A stretch of 64,000 bases of DNA. Source: Helicobacter pylori_CU (GTDB lineage Bacteria > Campylobacterota > Campylobacteria > Campylobacterales > Helicobacteraceae). The number at the start of each line of letters is the position of its first letter. Positions within the stretch are counted from its first letter, which is position 1. The notes beneath the pieces were generated by a model. That model was given only the letters and a program-made list of their open reading frames with translations, made no database searches and was not told the DNA's origin. The stretch covers positions 124,001-188,000 of the forward strand of contig NC_017733.1 in NCBI RefSeq assembly GCF_000259235.1, in the 5' to 3' direction. Positions 42,731 to 51,636 of the stretch are shown piece after piece. Both the position numbers and the translations under genes were made by a program.

Positions 42731-43822
42731 TTAAGCTTTAGCAATCAAAACGCCCTCTAAAATCGCATCAATATCGCCGTCTAAAATCGCTTCCACATTG
42801 CTATAAGCAATATTGGAGCGCGCGTCTTTGACTTGCTGGTAGGGGGCTAAAACATAGCTTCTTATTTGATGCCCCCAACCGATCTCGCTTTTTTCTTCAT
42901 TTTTGGCGCTGCTTTGCTGCTTTTCTAATTCCAATTCATAAAGCTTGGATTTAAGCATTTTTAACGCGCTCGCTTTGTTTTTATGCTGGCTCCTGTCGTT
43001 TTGGCATTGCACCACAATACCGGTAGGGAAATGCGTGATCCTGACCGCACTTTCTGTTTTATTGACATGCTGACCGCCTGCCCCACTGGCTCTGTAATAA
43101 TCATAACGGACATCTTTTTCATCAATTTCTATATCAATATCATCGTCTAATTCAGGGCTAATTTGCACGCTCGCAAAACTCGTGTGCCGTTTGGCGTTCG
43201 CATCAAAGGGCGAAATCCTTACAAGCCTATGCACCCCGCTCTCGTTTTTCAAATAGCCATAAGCATTTTCGCCCTTAATGATAAAGGCGACCCCTTTAAT
43301 GCCCGCTTCTTCGCCATCTTGATAATCTAAAATCTCGCTTTTAAAGCCCCTTCTTTCTGCCCACCTCAAATACATGCGATATAAAATACTCGCCCAATCT
43401 TGGCTTTCAGTCCCCCCCGCTCCAGGCTGAATGGTGATAATAGCGTTTGAGGCGTCGTTTTCACCGCTTAACATGATTTCAATTTCCACTTTTTGCACGC
43501 TGTGTTCTAAAGTAGGAGCCTCTTCATAAAGTAAGGATAAAGTAATCTCATCGTTATCGTTTTGAGCGAGTTCAAACAATTCTACGCTTTCATCTAGAGA
43601 ATTTTTCATTTTTTGATAGGTTTCTAGCAAGCGGTTTAGGCGCACTTTTTCTTTATTAGTGTCTCTGGCTTTTAAGACATCTTGCCAAAAATTAGGGTCT
43701 TCTTGCTCTTTTTCAATGCGTTCTAATTCTTGTTTGATCTTTTCAGGCTTGATGATTAAAGCGATATTATCGCATTTGTTTTGCAAGCTTTTTAACAATT
43801 CGCTATAGGTGTAGTTATCCAC
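42731..43822 (-). CDS. prfB: Peptide chain release factor 2
   Basis: 363 aa. The stop-reading SPF tripeptide is seen in RISPFDANAKRHTSFASV and the GGQ motif in RASGAGGQHVNKTESAVRI. Reads UGA and UAA. The gene is a single frame with no programmed +1 frameshift, unlike E. coli. Confidence 0.97.
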   Translation of the reverse strand: MDNYTYSELLKSLQNKCDNIALIIKPEKIKQELERIEKEQEDPNFWQDVLKARDTNKEKVRLNRLLETYQKMKNSLDESVELFELAQNDNDEITLSLLYEEAPTLEHSVQKVEIEIMLSGENDASNAIITIQPGAGGTESQDWASILYRMYLRWAERRGFKSEILDYQDGEEAGIKGVAFIIKGENAYGYLKNESGVHRLVRISPFDANAKRHTSFASVQISPELDDDIDIEIDEKDVRYDYYRASGAGGQHVNKTESAVRITHFPTGIVVQCQNDRSQHKNKASALKMLKSKLYELELEKQQSSAKNEEKSEIGWGHQIRSYVLAPYQQVKDARSNIAYSNVEAILDGDIDAILEGVLIAKA

Positions 43823-43882
43823 AAACAGAACCTTTATGAGTGGGGTTTTGAACTTGCCATTATAGCATTGTTAGAGGCCATT

Positions 43883-45058
43883 TTAATTCTCAAACCTTAA
43901 AATTTCAATTTCGCCCTGAACCAATCCCACTCCCTCATCAATTAAAGCGATAGAATCCACTCGTGCAAGGGCTTGAATCGCTCCTGATTCATAGCGGTTG
44001 TTATTGTAAGGAATGAACTGGTGGTTTGAATAGTTGCCTAAGATTAAATGCATGCGTTTGCCTTTAAGCTTTAAGGGGGCATTGATTTGAGCCTTAAAGG
44101 GTTTTAGTTTAAAATCTTTATTTAAAGATAAGCGCTCCAATAAGGGTAGAATCAAAACCCGTAAAACCAATAAGCAACTTAAAGGATTACCCGGTAAGCC
44201 TACAATTATACTTTGATTGAGTCGGGCTAAAGTTACCGGTTTTCCAGGTTTGAGATTGACTTTTTCATAATAAAAAAGGGCGTTTTTTTCTTTCAAAGCG
44301 TCTTTAAAAAAGTCTTTATCCCCTACACTCACCCCCGCGCTTGAAAGGATGACATCATAGTCTTGTGATTCAAGTATTTTAAGCTGTAAATTTTTATCGT
44401 CTTTTAAAACCCCTAGAAAATGCGTGTTGTAGTTTTTAAGCATGTTAAAAATACCCACTGAATTAACATCATAAACTTGGCATTCTAGGGCGTTTTGCCC
44501 TAAAGGCACTAATTCATCGCCGCTGCTAAAGAGAGCGATTTTTAATTTCCTAAACGCTTTGATTTCTTTGAACCCTTGAGAGGCAATGAGCGCGATATGC
44601 CCATAATTCAAACGGGTATTTTTAGGGACTAACACGCTGTTTAAAGAAGCGTTTTCGCCCTTTTGACGGATATTGGCGTGAATTTTAAAATCTTTAGGAG
44701 CTAGGGCGAAATCTTTATGACTCTCTAGCATGCATTCTATGGGAACGATCGTTTCTATTCCCTTTGGCACCATCGCTCCAGTCATGATTTTAACGCATTC
44801 ATTTTCTCTAACTTCCAAAGCGCTCACATCATCTCCGGCAAAAATGTGTTGGATGACTTGAGTTTTTTGGCCTAAATCTTGCATTTTAAACCCATAGCCA
44901 TCCATTGCGCTTTGATTGAATTTAGGCAGGGCGTGAGTGCAAACAATATCCTCTGCTAGAATACGCCCTGTGCTTTCAAACAAAGAGACAACCTCTATTT
45001 CTAAGGGTTTTAGGGGAATGCTAGAATGGATTTTTAGAGCTTCTTTAAAACTAATCAT
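43883..45058 (-). CDS. moeA: Molybdopterin molybdenumtransferase MoeA
   Basis: 391 aa. Domains of MoeA: FNQSAMDGYGFK (substrate loop), IMTGAMVPKGIETIVPIE, IALFSSGDELVPLG, and GVSVGDKDFFKD with GLPGNPLSCLLVLRVL. Inserts molybdenum into molybdopterin. Confidence 0.95.
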   Translation of the reverse strand: MISFKEALKIHSSIPLKPLEIEVVSLFESTGRILAEDIVCTHALPKFNQSAMDGYGFKMQDLGQKTQVIQHIFAGDDVSALEVRENECVKIMTGAMVPKGIETIVPIECMLESHKDFALAPKDFKIHANIRQKGENASLNSVLVPKNTRLNYGHIALIASQGFKEIKAFRKLKIALFSSGDELVPLGQNALECQVYDVNSVGIFNMLKNYNTHFLGVLKDDKNLQLKILESQDYDVILSSAGVSVGDKDFFKDALKEKNALFYYEKVNLKPGKPVTLARLNQSIIVGLPGNPLSCLLVLRVLILPLLERLSLNKDFKLKPFKAQINAPLKLKGKRMHLILGNYSNHQFIPYNNNRYESGAIQALARVDSIALIDEGVGLVQGEIEILRFEN

Positions 45059-45067
45059 GTTTATCCT

Positions 45068-45835
45068 TTAAAAGATTTTGCTAATGGCGCTAAAGGCCAG
45101 GCTGATTTCTTCTTTAAAACGCCCCATGATAGCCGAAGCGATTAAAATAATGCCCACAAACCCGATCGCAATTTTAACCGGAAACCCAATAGCGAGCAGG
45201 TTGAACTGAGGGTGGGTTTTCATGATCATGCCAAAAATAATATCGCTCAATAACACCAAGCATAAAATAGGGAACGCCATAGAAAACCCTATGACAAAGA
45301 GGTGCGAAAAGGCTTTGACAATGTTTTTAGCCAACGCTGGCTCAAAGACAAATTGCCCTAAAGGGACGGCTCTTAAGCTGTGATCCACAAACAAAATGAT
45401 TTGATGGTGGAACGATAAATCCAATAAAATTAAAATCGCTAACAATAAAAGGGCTTGCCCCACAATGGGTTTTTGCGATCCTGAAATAGGATCATATGCG
45501 CTCGCCATCGTAAGCCCCATAGAAAAGCTGATGCTATCGGTTGCAAACACCAAGCTTGCAAAGACGATCTGTAAAAAGACAGACGCACACACCCCTAAAA
45601 ACAATTCGCATAAGCAAGCGATGATAAAACCCTCTGGCGTGTAAGCGGCGTTTGAAAACTCTAAAGTGGGGTAAAAAATCGCGCTCACATACAAACTCAA
45701 AGCCCCACGCACCGATAAAGGCACTAAATGGTTTTCAAAAAAAGGGAAAAAAGATAACACGCCACTAACCCTTAAAAACAACAAGAAAAAATCCCTAACA
45801 TGGGGGGTGCTAAGCTCTTGAATAAAATCTAGCAT
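45068..45835 (-). CDS. fliR: Flagellar export apparatus protein FliR
   Basis: 255 aa, about six membrane segments, starting FIQELSTPHVRDFFLLFLRV; the GFPVKIAIGFVGIILI end fits FliR. Part of the flagellar type III export gate. Overlaps the next upstream gene by 7 bases. Confidence 0.93.
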   Translation of the reverse strand: MLDFIQELSTPHVRDFFLLFLRVSGVLSFFPFFENHLVPLSVRGALSLYVSAIFYPTLEFSNAAYTPEGFIIACLCELFLGVCASVFLQIVFASLVFATDSISFSMGLTMASAYDPISGSQKPIVGQALLLLAILILLDLSFHHQIILFVDHSLRAVPLGQFVFEPALAKNIVKAFSHLFVIGFSMAFPILCLVLLSDIIFGMIMKTHPQFNLLAIGFPVKIAIGFVGIILIASAIMGRFKEEISLAFSAISKIF

Positions 45836-46557
45836 TCTTTCTCTTTAAAGATAAAAAAGTAGTGCGTTAGCATTAGGGTTTGCAATAAGGTGGCAAAAAA
45901 ATTAAAAAAAGGGATTAAGGAAAAAAGATAGCAAAAAAACGAAAAACGATAATGCTTCAACCGGTGCTGTTTGAGCAGGTTTTGATAGCTTTGATGATTA
46001 AAAATCATGCTGGCTATATCCAAACTCATGGTGTTTTTGAAAAAAAGAAAATGCGGAATTATAGAAAAAAAGACCCCAAAGACCCCTATAAAGGGAATGA
46101 AATAAAAGGGCGTTAAAAGTGCTAAGAATACAAGCATAAGAATGAGCGATCTTAAAAAATATTTAATAGAAAAAAGGATAGAGCCAAATTCTTCTAAAAC
46201 GACATGGGGATAATATTTTTGGTGCAAATAAGAGACCACTAAAGGGGTGTAAAAAATAGACGCAAAAATATTGATGACTAAACTCAAAAGAATCGCAATC
46301 CAAAAAATAAGAAAATACACTAACGCTTTAAAAACCCATGCGAACACACTAGCAAAAAAGCCTTGAGAATGAGCGTAATCATTCAAAGATTGCGGTAATA
46401 AAGCTTGGCAATAACCCACAATACTCCCGCCATTGTAGTAAAAAACAGCTCCAAAAAACGCTAAGCTCAAAAGGATAGGGCCAAGATTGATTAAAAGCAT
46501 TCTGGCGCTTAAAAAATCATTAAAACTTTTTTTAAAAATGGATAGAAACAAAACCAT
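45829..46557 (-). CDS. EI24/CysZ-like membrane protein
   Basis: 242 aa, several membrane helices (ARMLLINLGPILLSLAFFGA, LVYFLIFWIAILLSLVINI, FLALLTPFYFIPFIGVFGVF). Resembles the EI24/CysZ superfamily of sulfate-uptake or channel-like proteins. Position matches HP0174. No sulfate genes adjoin, so substrate is unclear. Confidence 0.75.
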   Translation of the reverse strand: MVLFLSIFKKSFNDFLSARMLLINLGPILLSLAFFGAVFYYNGGSIVGYCQALLPQSLNDYAHSQGFFASVFAWVFKALVYFLIFWIAILLSLVINIFASIFYTPLVVSYLHQKYYPHVVLEEFGSILFSIKYFLRSLILMLVFLALLTPFYFIPFIGVFGVFFSIIPHFLFFKNTMSLDIASMIFNHQSYQNLLKQHRLKHYRFSFFCYLFSLIPFFNFFATLLQTLMLTHYFFIFKEKEC

Positions 46558-46579
46558 AAGCCTTTTTTAAACTCACTTT

Positions 46580-46645
46580 TTAAGGGGTATTTAAGCGCAA
46601 AGTCCCTTAATCTTATATAGTAAGCTTATCAATATGAGATTGACT
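46580..46645. repeat. Partial palindromic repeat and inverted repeat upstream of EI24-like gene
   Basis: TTTAAGGGGTATTTAAGCGC with AAAGTCCCTTAA resembles the core of copies B and E. An inverted repeat AATCTTATAT...ATATGAGATT (46609-46641) follows, between the EI24 gene and the 72-aa ORF. Confidence 0.35.
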
Positions 46646-46662
46646 AAAGGTATAGAAATTAC

Positions 46663-46881
46663 TTAATATGGAATAACATGCAATGCTAAAAGACCAAATA
46701 TAAAGAATAATAACCCTGGTAACCAAGGAAAGAGAATACATACAACAATAATTACGAATATAATATTCATAATTGCATCGAGAATTTTTGAATCCTTTTT
46801 AACATTCTTTTTCTTTCCAAAAAGAATGTAACTGACACCAATAAATACAGCAAATATTATTACAACATCTGCGGCGAACAT
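46663..46881 (-). CDS. AT-rich orphan two/three-helix membrane ORF (72 aa)
   Basis: MFAADVVIIFAVFIGVSYIL, a basic linker (KKKNVKKDSK), then IMNIIFVIIVVCILFPWLPG and a third hydrophobic stretch to the end (LHVIPY). The codon choice is AT-rich and unlike neighbouring genes, and the ribosome site (GCGGATAAAA) is weak. I do not recall a counterpart at this place in strain 26695. It could be a strain-specific gene or a remnant. Unrecognised. Confidence 0.5.
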   Translation of the reverse strand: MFAADVVIIFAVFIGVSYILFGKKKNVKKDSKILDAIMNIIFVIIVVCILFPWLPGLLFFIFGLLALHVIPY

Positions 46882-46987
46882 TTTTATCCGCTTTTACGCT
46901 TTTAATAGAATGAATAATTTTAAGCATTTCTTACCCCTTAATGTGAGTTTTCTGTAATCATGATAGCTGATTTTGTTTTAAATTTGC

Positions 46988-46993
46988 TATAAT
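46988..46993 (+). promoter_or_regulatory. -10 box TATAAT for the PPIase gene
   Basis: TTGCTATAATGTAAA lies 44 bases before the ATG at 47037, with GTGGAGAAC as ribosome site. Confidence 0.65.
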
Positions 46994-47036
46994 GTAAATT
47001 TAATGATGAAAATTAGTTTAGAGTGGAGAACACACA

Positions 47037-47936
47037 ATGAAAAAAAATATCTTAAATTTAGCGTTAGTGGGCGCGTTGAGCGCATCGTTTTTGATGGCTA
47101 AGCCGGCTCATAATGCGAATAACGCTACACATAACACGAAAAAAACGACTGATGCTTCAGCAGGCGTGTTAGCGACAGTGGATGGCAGGCCTATCACCAA
47201 AAGCGATTTTGACATGATTAAGCAACGAAATCCTAATTTTGATTTTGACAAGCTTAAAGAGAAAGAAAAAGAAGCCTTGATTGAGCAAGCCATCCGCACT
47301 GCACTTGTAGAAAATGAGGCTAAGGCAGAAAAGCTTAATCAGACTCCAGAATTTAAAGCGATGATGGAAGCGGTTAAAAAACAGGCTTTAGTGGAATTTT
47401 GGGCTAAAAAACAGGCTGAAGAAGTGAAAAAAGTCCAAATCCCCGAAAAAGAAATGCAAGATTTTTACAACGCTAATAAAGATCAGCTTTTTGTCAAGCA
47501 AGAAGCCCATGCTAGGCATATTTTAGTGAAAACCGAAGATGAGGCTAAACGGATTATTTCTGAGATTGACAAACAGCCAAAGGCTAAAAAAGAAGCCAAA
47601 TTCATTGAGTTAGCCAATCGGGATACGATTGATCCTAACAGCAAGAACGCGCAAAATGGCGGTGATTTGGGGAAATTCCAAAAGAACCAAATGGCTCCGG
47701 ATTTTTCTAAAGCCGCTTTCGCTTTAACTCCTGGGGATTACACTAAAACCCCTGTTAAAACAGAGTTTGGTTATCATATTATCTATTTGATTTCTAAAGA
47801 TAGCCCTGTAACTTATACTTATGAGCAAGCCAAACCCACCATTAAGGGGATGTTACAAGAAAAGCTTTTCCAAGAACGCATGAATCAACGAATCGAGGAA
47901 TTAAGGAAGCACGCTAAAATTGTTATCAACAAGTAG
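47037..47936 (+). CDS. Secreted peptidyl-prolyl cis-trans isomerase (PEB4/SurA-like)
   Basis: 299 aa. Signal peptide (MKKNILNLALVGALSASFLMA), an N-terminal helical chaperone region (residues ~40-145) and a parvulin PpiC domain at ~155-250 (AHARHILVKTEDEAKRIISE, then GGDLGKFQKNQMAPDFSKAA and TEFGYHIIYLI), followed by C-terminal helices. Folds outer membrane proteins in the periplasm; the Helicobacter protein (HP0175, Cbf2-like) is also secreted and acts on host cells. First gene before fba and efp. Confidence 0.94.
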   Translation: MKKNILNLALVGALSASFLMAKPAHNANNATHNTKKTTDASAGVLATVDGRPITKSDFDMIKQRNPNFDFDKLKEKEKEALIEQAIRTALVENEAKAEKLNQTPEFKAMMEAVKKQALVEFWAKKQAEEVKKVQIPEKEMQDFYNANKDQLFVKQEAHARHILVKTEDEAKRIISEIDKQPKAKKEAKFIELANRDTIDPNSKNAQNGGDLGKFQKNQMAPDFSKAAFALTPGDYTKTPVKTEFGYHIIYLISKDSPVTYTYEQAKPTIKGMLQEKLFQERMNQRIEELRKHAKIVINK

Positions 47937-47949
47937 ATGAGGTGTTATC

Positions 47950-48873
47950 ATGTTAGTTAAAGGCAATGAAATCTTATTGAAAGCCCATAAAGAAGGTTAT
48001 GGGGTAGGGGCGTTTAATTTCGTGAATTTTGAAATGCTAAACGCTATTTTTGAAGCAGGAAACGAGGAAAATTCCCCGCTTTTCATTCAAGCGAGTGAAG
48101 GAGCGATCAAATACATGGGGATTGATATGGCGGTGGGCATGGTGAAAATCATGTGCGAACGCTACCCGCACATTCCTGTAGCCTTACACCTAGATCATGG
48201 CACGACTTTTGAAAGCTGCGAAAAAGCCGTGAAAGCGGGTTTCACTTCTGTGATGATTGATGCGTCTCATCATGCGTTTGAAGAGAATTTGGAATTGACT
48301 TCTAAAGTGGTCAAAATGGCGCATAACGCTGGAGTGAGCGTGGAAGCGGAGCTGGGGCGTTTAATGGGGATTGAAGACAATATTTCAGTAGATGAAAAGG
48401 ACGCGGTGTTAGTGAATCCTAAAGAAGCGGAGCAGTTTGTCAAAGAATCTCAAGTGGATTACTTAGCCCCAGCCATTGGGACAAGCCATGGAGCGTTTAA
48501 GTTTAAGGGTGAGCCAAAATTGGATTTTGAACGCTTGCAAGAAGTCAAAAGGCTCACTAATATCCCTTTAGTTTTGCATGGAGCGAGCGCGATACCGGAT
48601 GATGTGAGGAAATCTTATTTGGACGCTGGAGGCGATTTGAAAGGTTCTAAGGGCGTGCCTTTTGAATTTTTACAAGAATCTATAAAAGGGGGGATCAATA
48701 AGGTCAATACCGACACGGACTTAAGGATCGCTTTCATCGCAGAAGTGCGCAAGGTGGCTAATGAAGATAAGAGCCAATTTGATTTGAGGAAGTTTTTTTC
48801 TCCGGCCCAATTAGCGCTTAAAAATGTGGTCAAAGAGCGCATGAAACTTTTGGGCAGCGCTAATAAAATTTAA
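47950..48873 (+). CDS. fba: Fructose-bisphosphate aldolase, class II
   Basis: 307 aa. Metal and substrate motifs ALHLDHGTTFESC, VSVEAELGRLMG, APAIGTSHG and LVLHGASAIPD, plus KVNTDTDLR near the end. Zinc-dependent, works in gluconeogenesis and glycolysis. 13 bases after the PPIase gene, GAGGTG as ribosome site. Confidence 0.97.
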   Translation: MLVKGNEILLKAHKEGYGVGAFNFVNFEMLNAIFEAGNEENSPLFIQASEGAIKYMGIDMAVGMVKIMCERYPHIPVALHLDHGTTFESCEKAVKAGFTSVMIDASHHAFEENLELTSKVVKMAHNAGVSVEAELGRLMGIEDNISVDEKDAVLVNPKEAEQFVKESQVDYLAPAIGTSHGAFKFKGEPKLDFERLQEVKRLTNIPLVLHGASAIPDDVRKSYLDAGGDLKGSKGVPFEFLQESIKGGINKVNTDTDLRIAFIAEVRKVANEDKSQFDLRKFFSPAQLALKNVVKERMKLLGSANKI

Positions 48874-48894
48874 TCAACAAGGGAAGAGTGTAAC

Positions 48895-49458
48895 ATGGCA
48901 ATTGGGATGAGCGAACTCAAAAAGGGCTTAAAAATTGAATTGGGCGGTGTGCCTTATAGGATTGTAGAATACCAGCATGTCAAGCCCGGTAAGGGTGCGG
49001 CTTTCGTGCGCGCGAAAATCAAATCGTTTTTGGATGGTAAGGTGATTGAAAAGACTTTCCATGCGGGGGATAAGTGCGAAGAACCTAACCTGGTTGAAAA
49101 AACGATGCAATACCTTTATCATGATGGCGATACATACCAATTCATGGATATAGAGAGCTATGAGCAAATCGCTTTAAACGACTCTCAAGTGGGTGAGGCT
49201 TCTAAATGGATGCTAGACGGCATGCAAGTGCAGGTTTTATTGCATAATGACAAGGCGATTTCAGTGGATGTGCCGCAAGTTGTGGCTTTAAAGATTGTGG
49301 AAACGGCTCCTAATTTTAAGGGCGATACTTCAAGTGCGAGCAAAAAACCAGCGACTTTAGAAACCGGTGCGGTCGTGCAAGTGCCTTTCCATGTTTTAGA
49401 GGGTGAGGTGATTAAAGTCAATACCGAAACAGAAGAGTATCTTGAAAAGGTGAAGTGA
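48895..49458 (+). CDS. efp: Elongation factor P
   Basis: 187 aa. Three beta-barrel domains; the modifiable loop is in EYQHVKPGKGAAFVRAKI with Lys at the tip. Rescues ribosomes stalled on polyproline. AAGGGAAGAG precedes the ATG. Confidence 0.97.
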   Translation: MAIGMSELKKGLKIELGGVPYRIVEYQHVKPGKGAAFVRAKIKSFLDGKVIEKTFHAGDKCEEPNLVEKTMQYLYHDGDTYQFMDIESYEQIALNDSQVGEASKWMLDGMQVQVLLHNDKAISVDVPQVVALKIVETAPNFKGDTSSASKKPATLETGAVVQVPFHVLEGEVIKVNTETEEYLEKVK

Positions 49459-49505
49459 GGCTATCTTTTTATTGAGTTAGCGCTTTTAGACACAGCCTTT
49501 TTGTC

Positions 49506-49535
49506 ATAAGGGGTGTTATCAGCCCCCTTGTTTGA
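49506..49535 (+). terminator. Hairpin downstream of efp
   Basis: AAGGGG and CCCCCTT form a stem around a TGTTATCAG loop, then TGTTTGAGC. Likely end of the PPIase-fba-efp unit. Confidence 0.55.
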
Positions 49536-49614
49536 GCTTTGTTTAAAATGCGTGTGAAATCTGTGATTAAAAATTATTTAGGATTGATGGACTTTTTTTA
49601 TTGAGTGTCAATAT

Positions 49615-49760
49615 AAAATATACAAAGGCATTTTTTAATATTAAATATAAGAGATTGATTGAATCAAGTAAATAATCTCTTAAAAAACAGTCTTTGGGGA
49701 TTAGGGGGATTTGATTGGAGGTTAGGGATTAAACGCAAAATATTCCCTTAAAAAATGGGT
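49615..49760 (+). repeat. Intergenic palindromic repeat, copy E
   Basis: AAAGGCATTTTTTA at about 49624, GAGATTGATTGAATCAAG, CTCTTAAAAAACAGTCTTTGG, GGATTAGGGGGAT and the core TTAGGGATTAAACGC with AAAATATTCCCTTA (~49721-49749). This 510-base gap has no other recognised feature. Confidence 0.6.
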
Positions 49761-49968
49761 TTTATGATAAAGTTTAAAACGATAGCAACAAAGTAATCCT
49801 GTTTTTATTAAAAATTAAAGTTAATTGAGATTCAAATAAGGCTCTAGGCAACATTTGATGAGAGCGATGCCCCTATTCCCTTAAGATTTAAAATAGAAAA
49901 TGAGTTTAAAATCAAATCTAAAACCATAAAACAAAATTTAAAAATCCCATTATTCACTCAAAACAAAC

Positions 49969-50991
49969 CTACAATGAGCGTTCTATATCATCAGCGCTTA
50001 AAGGGGTGTTGGCTTTTAAAAATTTTGACGCTTTTTGGCCTAAAATTTCTTTATAAAATTTAGGGTGTAAGCCAAGGTTGGGGCGTAAGGCTTTGATATT
50101 ATCGCTAGTCAATGCTTCGCCTTTTTGAATGTCCTTAATGACGAATAAAGAGCGTGCAAAAAATCTTCGCTCCTCTAAAGTCTTTGGATTGATTTTTGGC
50201 TCTTCTTCGCCTAAGGCTAAAACGCTTTGTTTGATGACTCCAACCATGCTTTTAAATCCGTTAAAATCCATGCTAAAAGCGCTGTCTGGGGTTTGTAAGG
50301 ATTTGTTTAAAATGAAATGCTTTTCTATCATGCTCGCTCCTAAAGTGGTGGCTAAAATGGGGCAAAGAGAGCCAATCGTGTGATCGCTTAAGCCAAATTT
50401 AACGCCAAAGGTTTCGCCTAATTTAACCATGCTCAATAAGTTAGCGTCTTCTATTTTACTGGGATAAGCGCTCACGCATTTTAAAAGGGTGATGTCAAAA
50501 TTATTCACGCCTTTGCACAATGAGATAGCGTCTTGCAATTCGGCGTGTGTAGCGATACCGCTAGAAAGGATAATGGGCTTTTGTGTGCGAGCGGCCTTTT
50601 CAATCAAATCCAAATCAACGATTTCAAAACTAGCGATTTTATACATGGGGCAATTTAGGCTCTCTAAAAGCTCTAAAGCTTTTGAGCTAAAAGGCGAGCT
50701 AAAAATGCCTAAATCAAGCTTTCTAGCCAACTCAAACAATTCCGCATGCCACTCTAGGGGGGTAGAAGCCTTTTGATATAATCCATACAGATTTTCTTTA
50801 TCCCATAAAGTGCCTTGAATGATAAAAGGATCTTCTTTAGAATCTAAAGTCATGCAGCTTGGCGTGTAGGTTTGGAGCTTGACAAAATCCGCACCGCTTT
50901 CCTTAATGGCATGAAGGCTTTCTTTAGCTAGGTTTAAATCCTGGTTATGATTAGCGCTCAATTCGGCGACAATTTTAGGGCGTTGCAACAT
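49969..50991 (-). CDS. pseI: Pseudaminic acid synthase (NeuB family)
   Basis: 340 aa. NeuB-type aldolase: IVAELSANHNQDLNLAKESL, KLQTYTPSCMTL, FSSPFSSKALELLE, SDHTIG and MIEKHFIL, followed by a C-terminal SAF domain (GEALTSDNIKALRPN). It condenses PEP with the hexose precursor for pseudaminic acid, used to glycosylate flagellin. Its place next to flagellar genes fits. Confidence 0.93.
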   Translation of the reverse strand: MLQRPKIVAELSANHNQDLNLAKESLHAIKESGADFVKLQTYTPSCMTLDSKEDPFIIQGTLWDKENLYGLYQKASTPLEWHAELFELARKLDLGIFSSPFSSKALELLESLNCPMYKIASFEIVDLDLIEKAARTQKPIILSSGIATHAELQDAISLCKGVNNFDITLLKCVSAYPSKIEDANLLSMVKLGETFGVKFGLSDHTIGSLCPILATTLGASMIEKHFILNKSLQTPDSAFSMDFNGFKSMVGVIKQSVLALGEEEPKINPKTLEERRFFARSLFVIKDIQKGEALTSDNIKALRPNLGLHPKFYKEILGQKASKFLKANTPLSADDIERSL

Positions 50992-50994
50992 TTC

Positions 50995-51636
50995 TTATTT
51001 CTCCTTAATCAAAACTTCTTTTTCTAGGCGATAGACTTGAGAGCAAGTGAAGGCTAAATGCTCATCATGCGTGGCTAGAACTAACGCCCCTTCGTTTTCT
51101 GTAATGTAATTTTGCAGCATGCTGATGACTTGATTAGCGCTAATGGTGTCTAAATTCCCGGTGGGTTCATCAGCGATAATGATTTTAGGCTTTTTAGAAA
51201 GCACTCTAGCGATGCTTAAACGTTGTTGCTGGCCGCCGCTCAATTCACCCACGCCTTGTTTTAGGGTGTGGGCTATGCCTAATTGTTCTAAAAGGGAATA
51301 ATTTATTTCTTGCTTGGCTAGGATTGAAGCGACTTGCAAGTTTTCTAAAGCGCTAAAACCCTTAAAAAGGTAATGCGATTGAAAAACGATGCCCACTTTT
51401 AAGCGCCGTAATTCCAAAAGCTTTTTGGAATTTAAGGCATAAATATCCTGGTGTTCTAACAAACCGATCGTCCCGCTATCCGGTTTTAGCATGGTGGCTA
51501 GATGGCTTAAAAGCGTGCTTTTACCGCTCCCGCTCACGCCTAAAATCGCTAGGCTTTCTTTGGGTTTAATGTGCAAATTCACGCCACTATAAAGAGGTTT
51601 TTCAAAAGCATGAGAAATACCAGTCGCTTTAATCAT
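50995..51636 (-). CDS. ABC transporter ATP-binding protein (LolD/FtsE class)
   Basis: 213 aa. Walker A GVSGSGKSTLL, Q-loop QSHYLFKG, signature LSGGQQQRLSIARVL, Walker B IIIADEPTGNLD, H-loop THDEHL. Belongs to the LolD/MacB/FtsE group. No permease is adjacent. Its start overlaps the lnt stop (ATGA), linking it to lipoprotein processing. Confidence 0.9.
   Translation of the reverse strand: MIKATGISHAFEKPLYSGVNLHIKPKESLAILGVSGSGKSTLLSHLATMLKPDSGTIGLLEHQDIYALNSKKLLELRRLKVGIVFQSHYLFKGFSALENLQVASILAKQEINYSLLEQLGIAHTLKQGVGELSGGQQQRLSIARVLSKKPKIIIADEPTGNLDTISANQVISMLQNYITENEGALVLATHDEHLAFTCSQVYRLEKEVLIKEK

Noticed and set aside
42731..43822. Programmed frameshift in prfB
   Set aside because: The frame is continuous from the start, with no in-frame TGA near codon 25.
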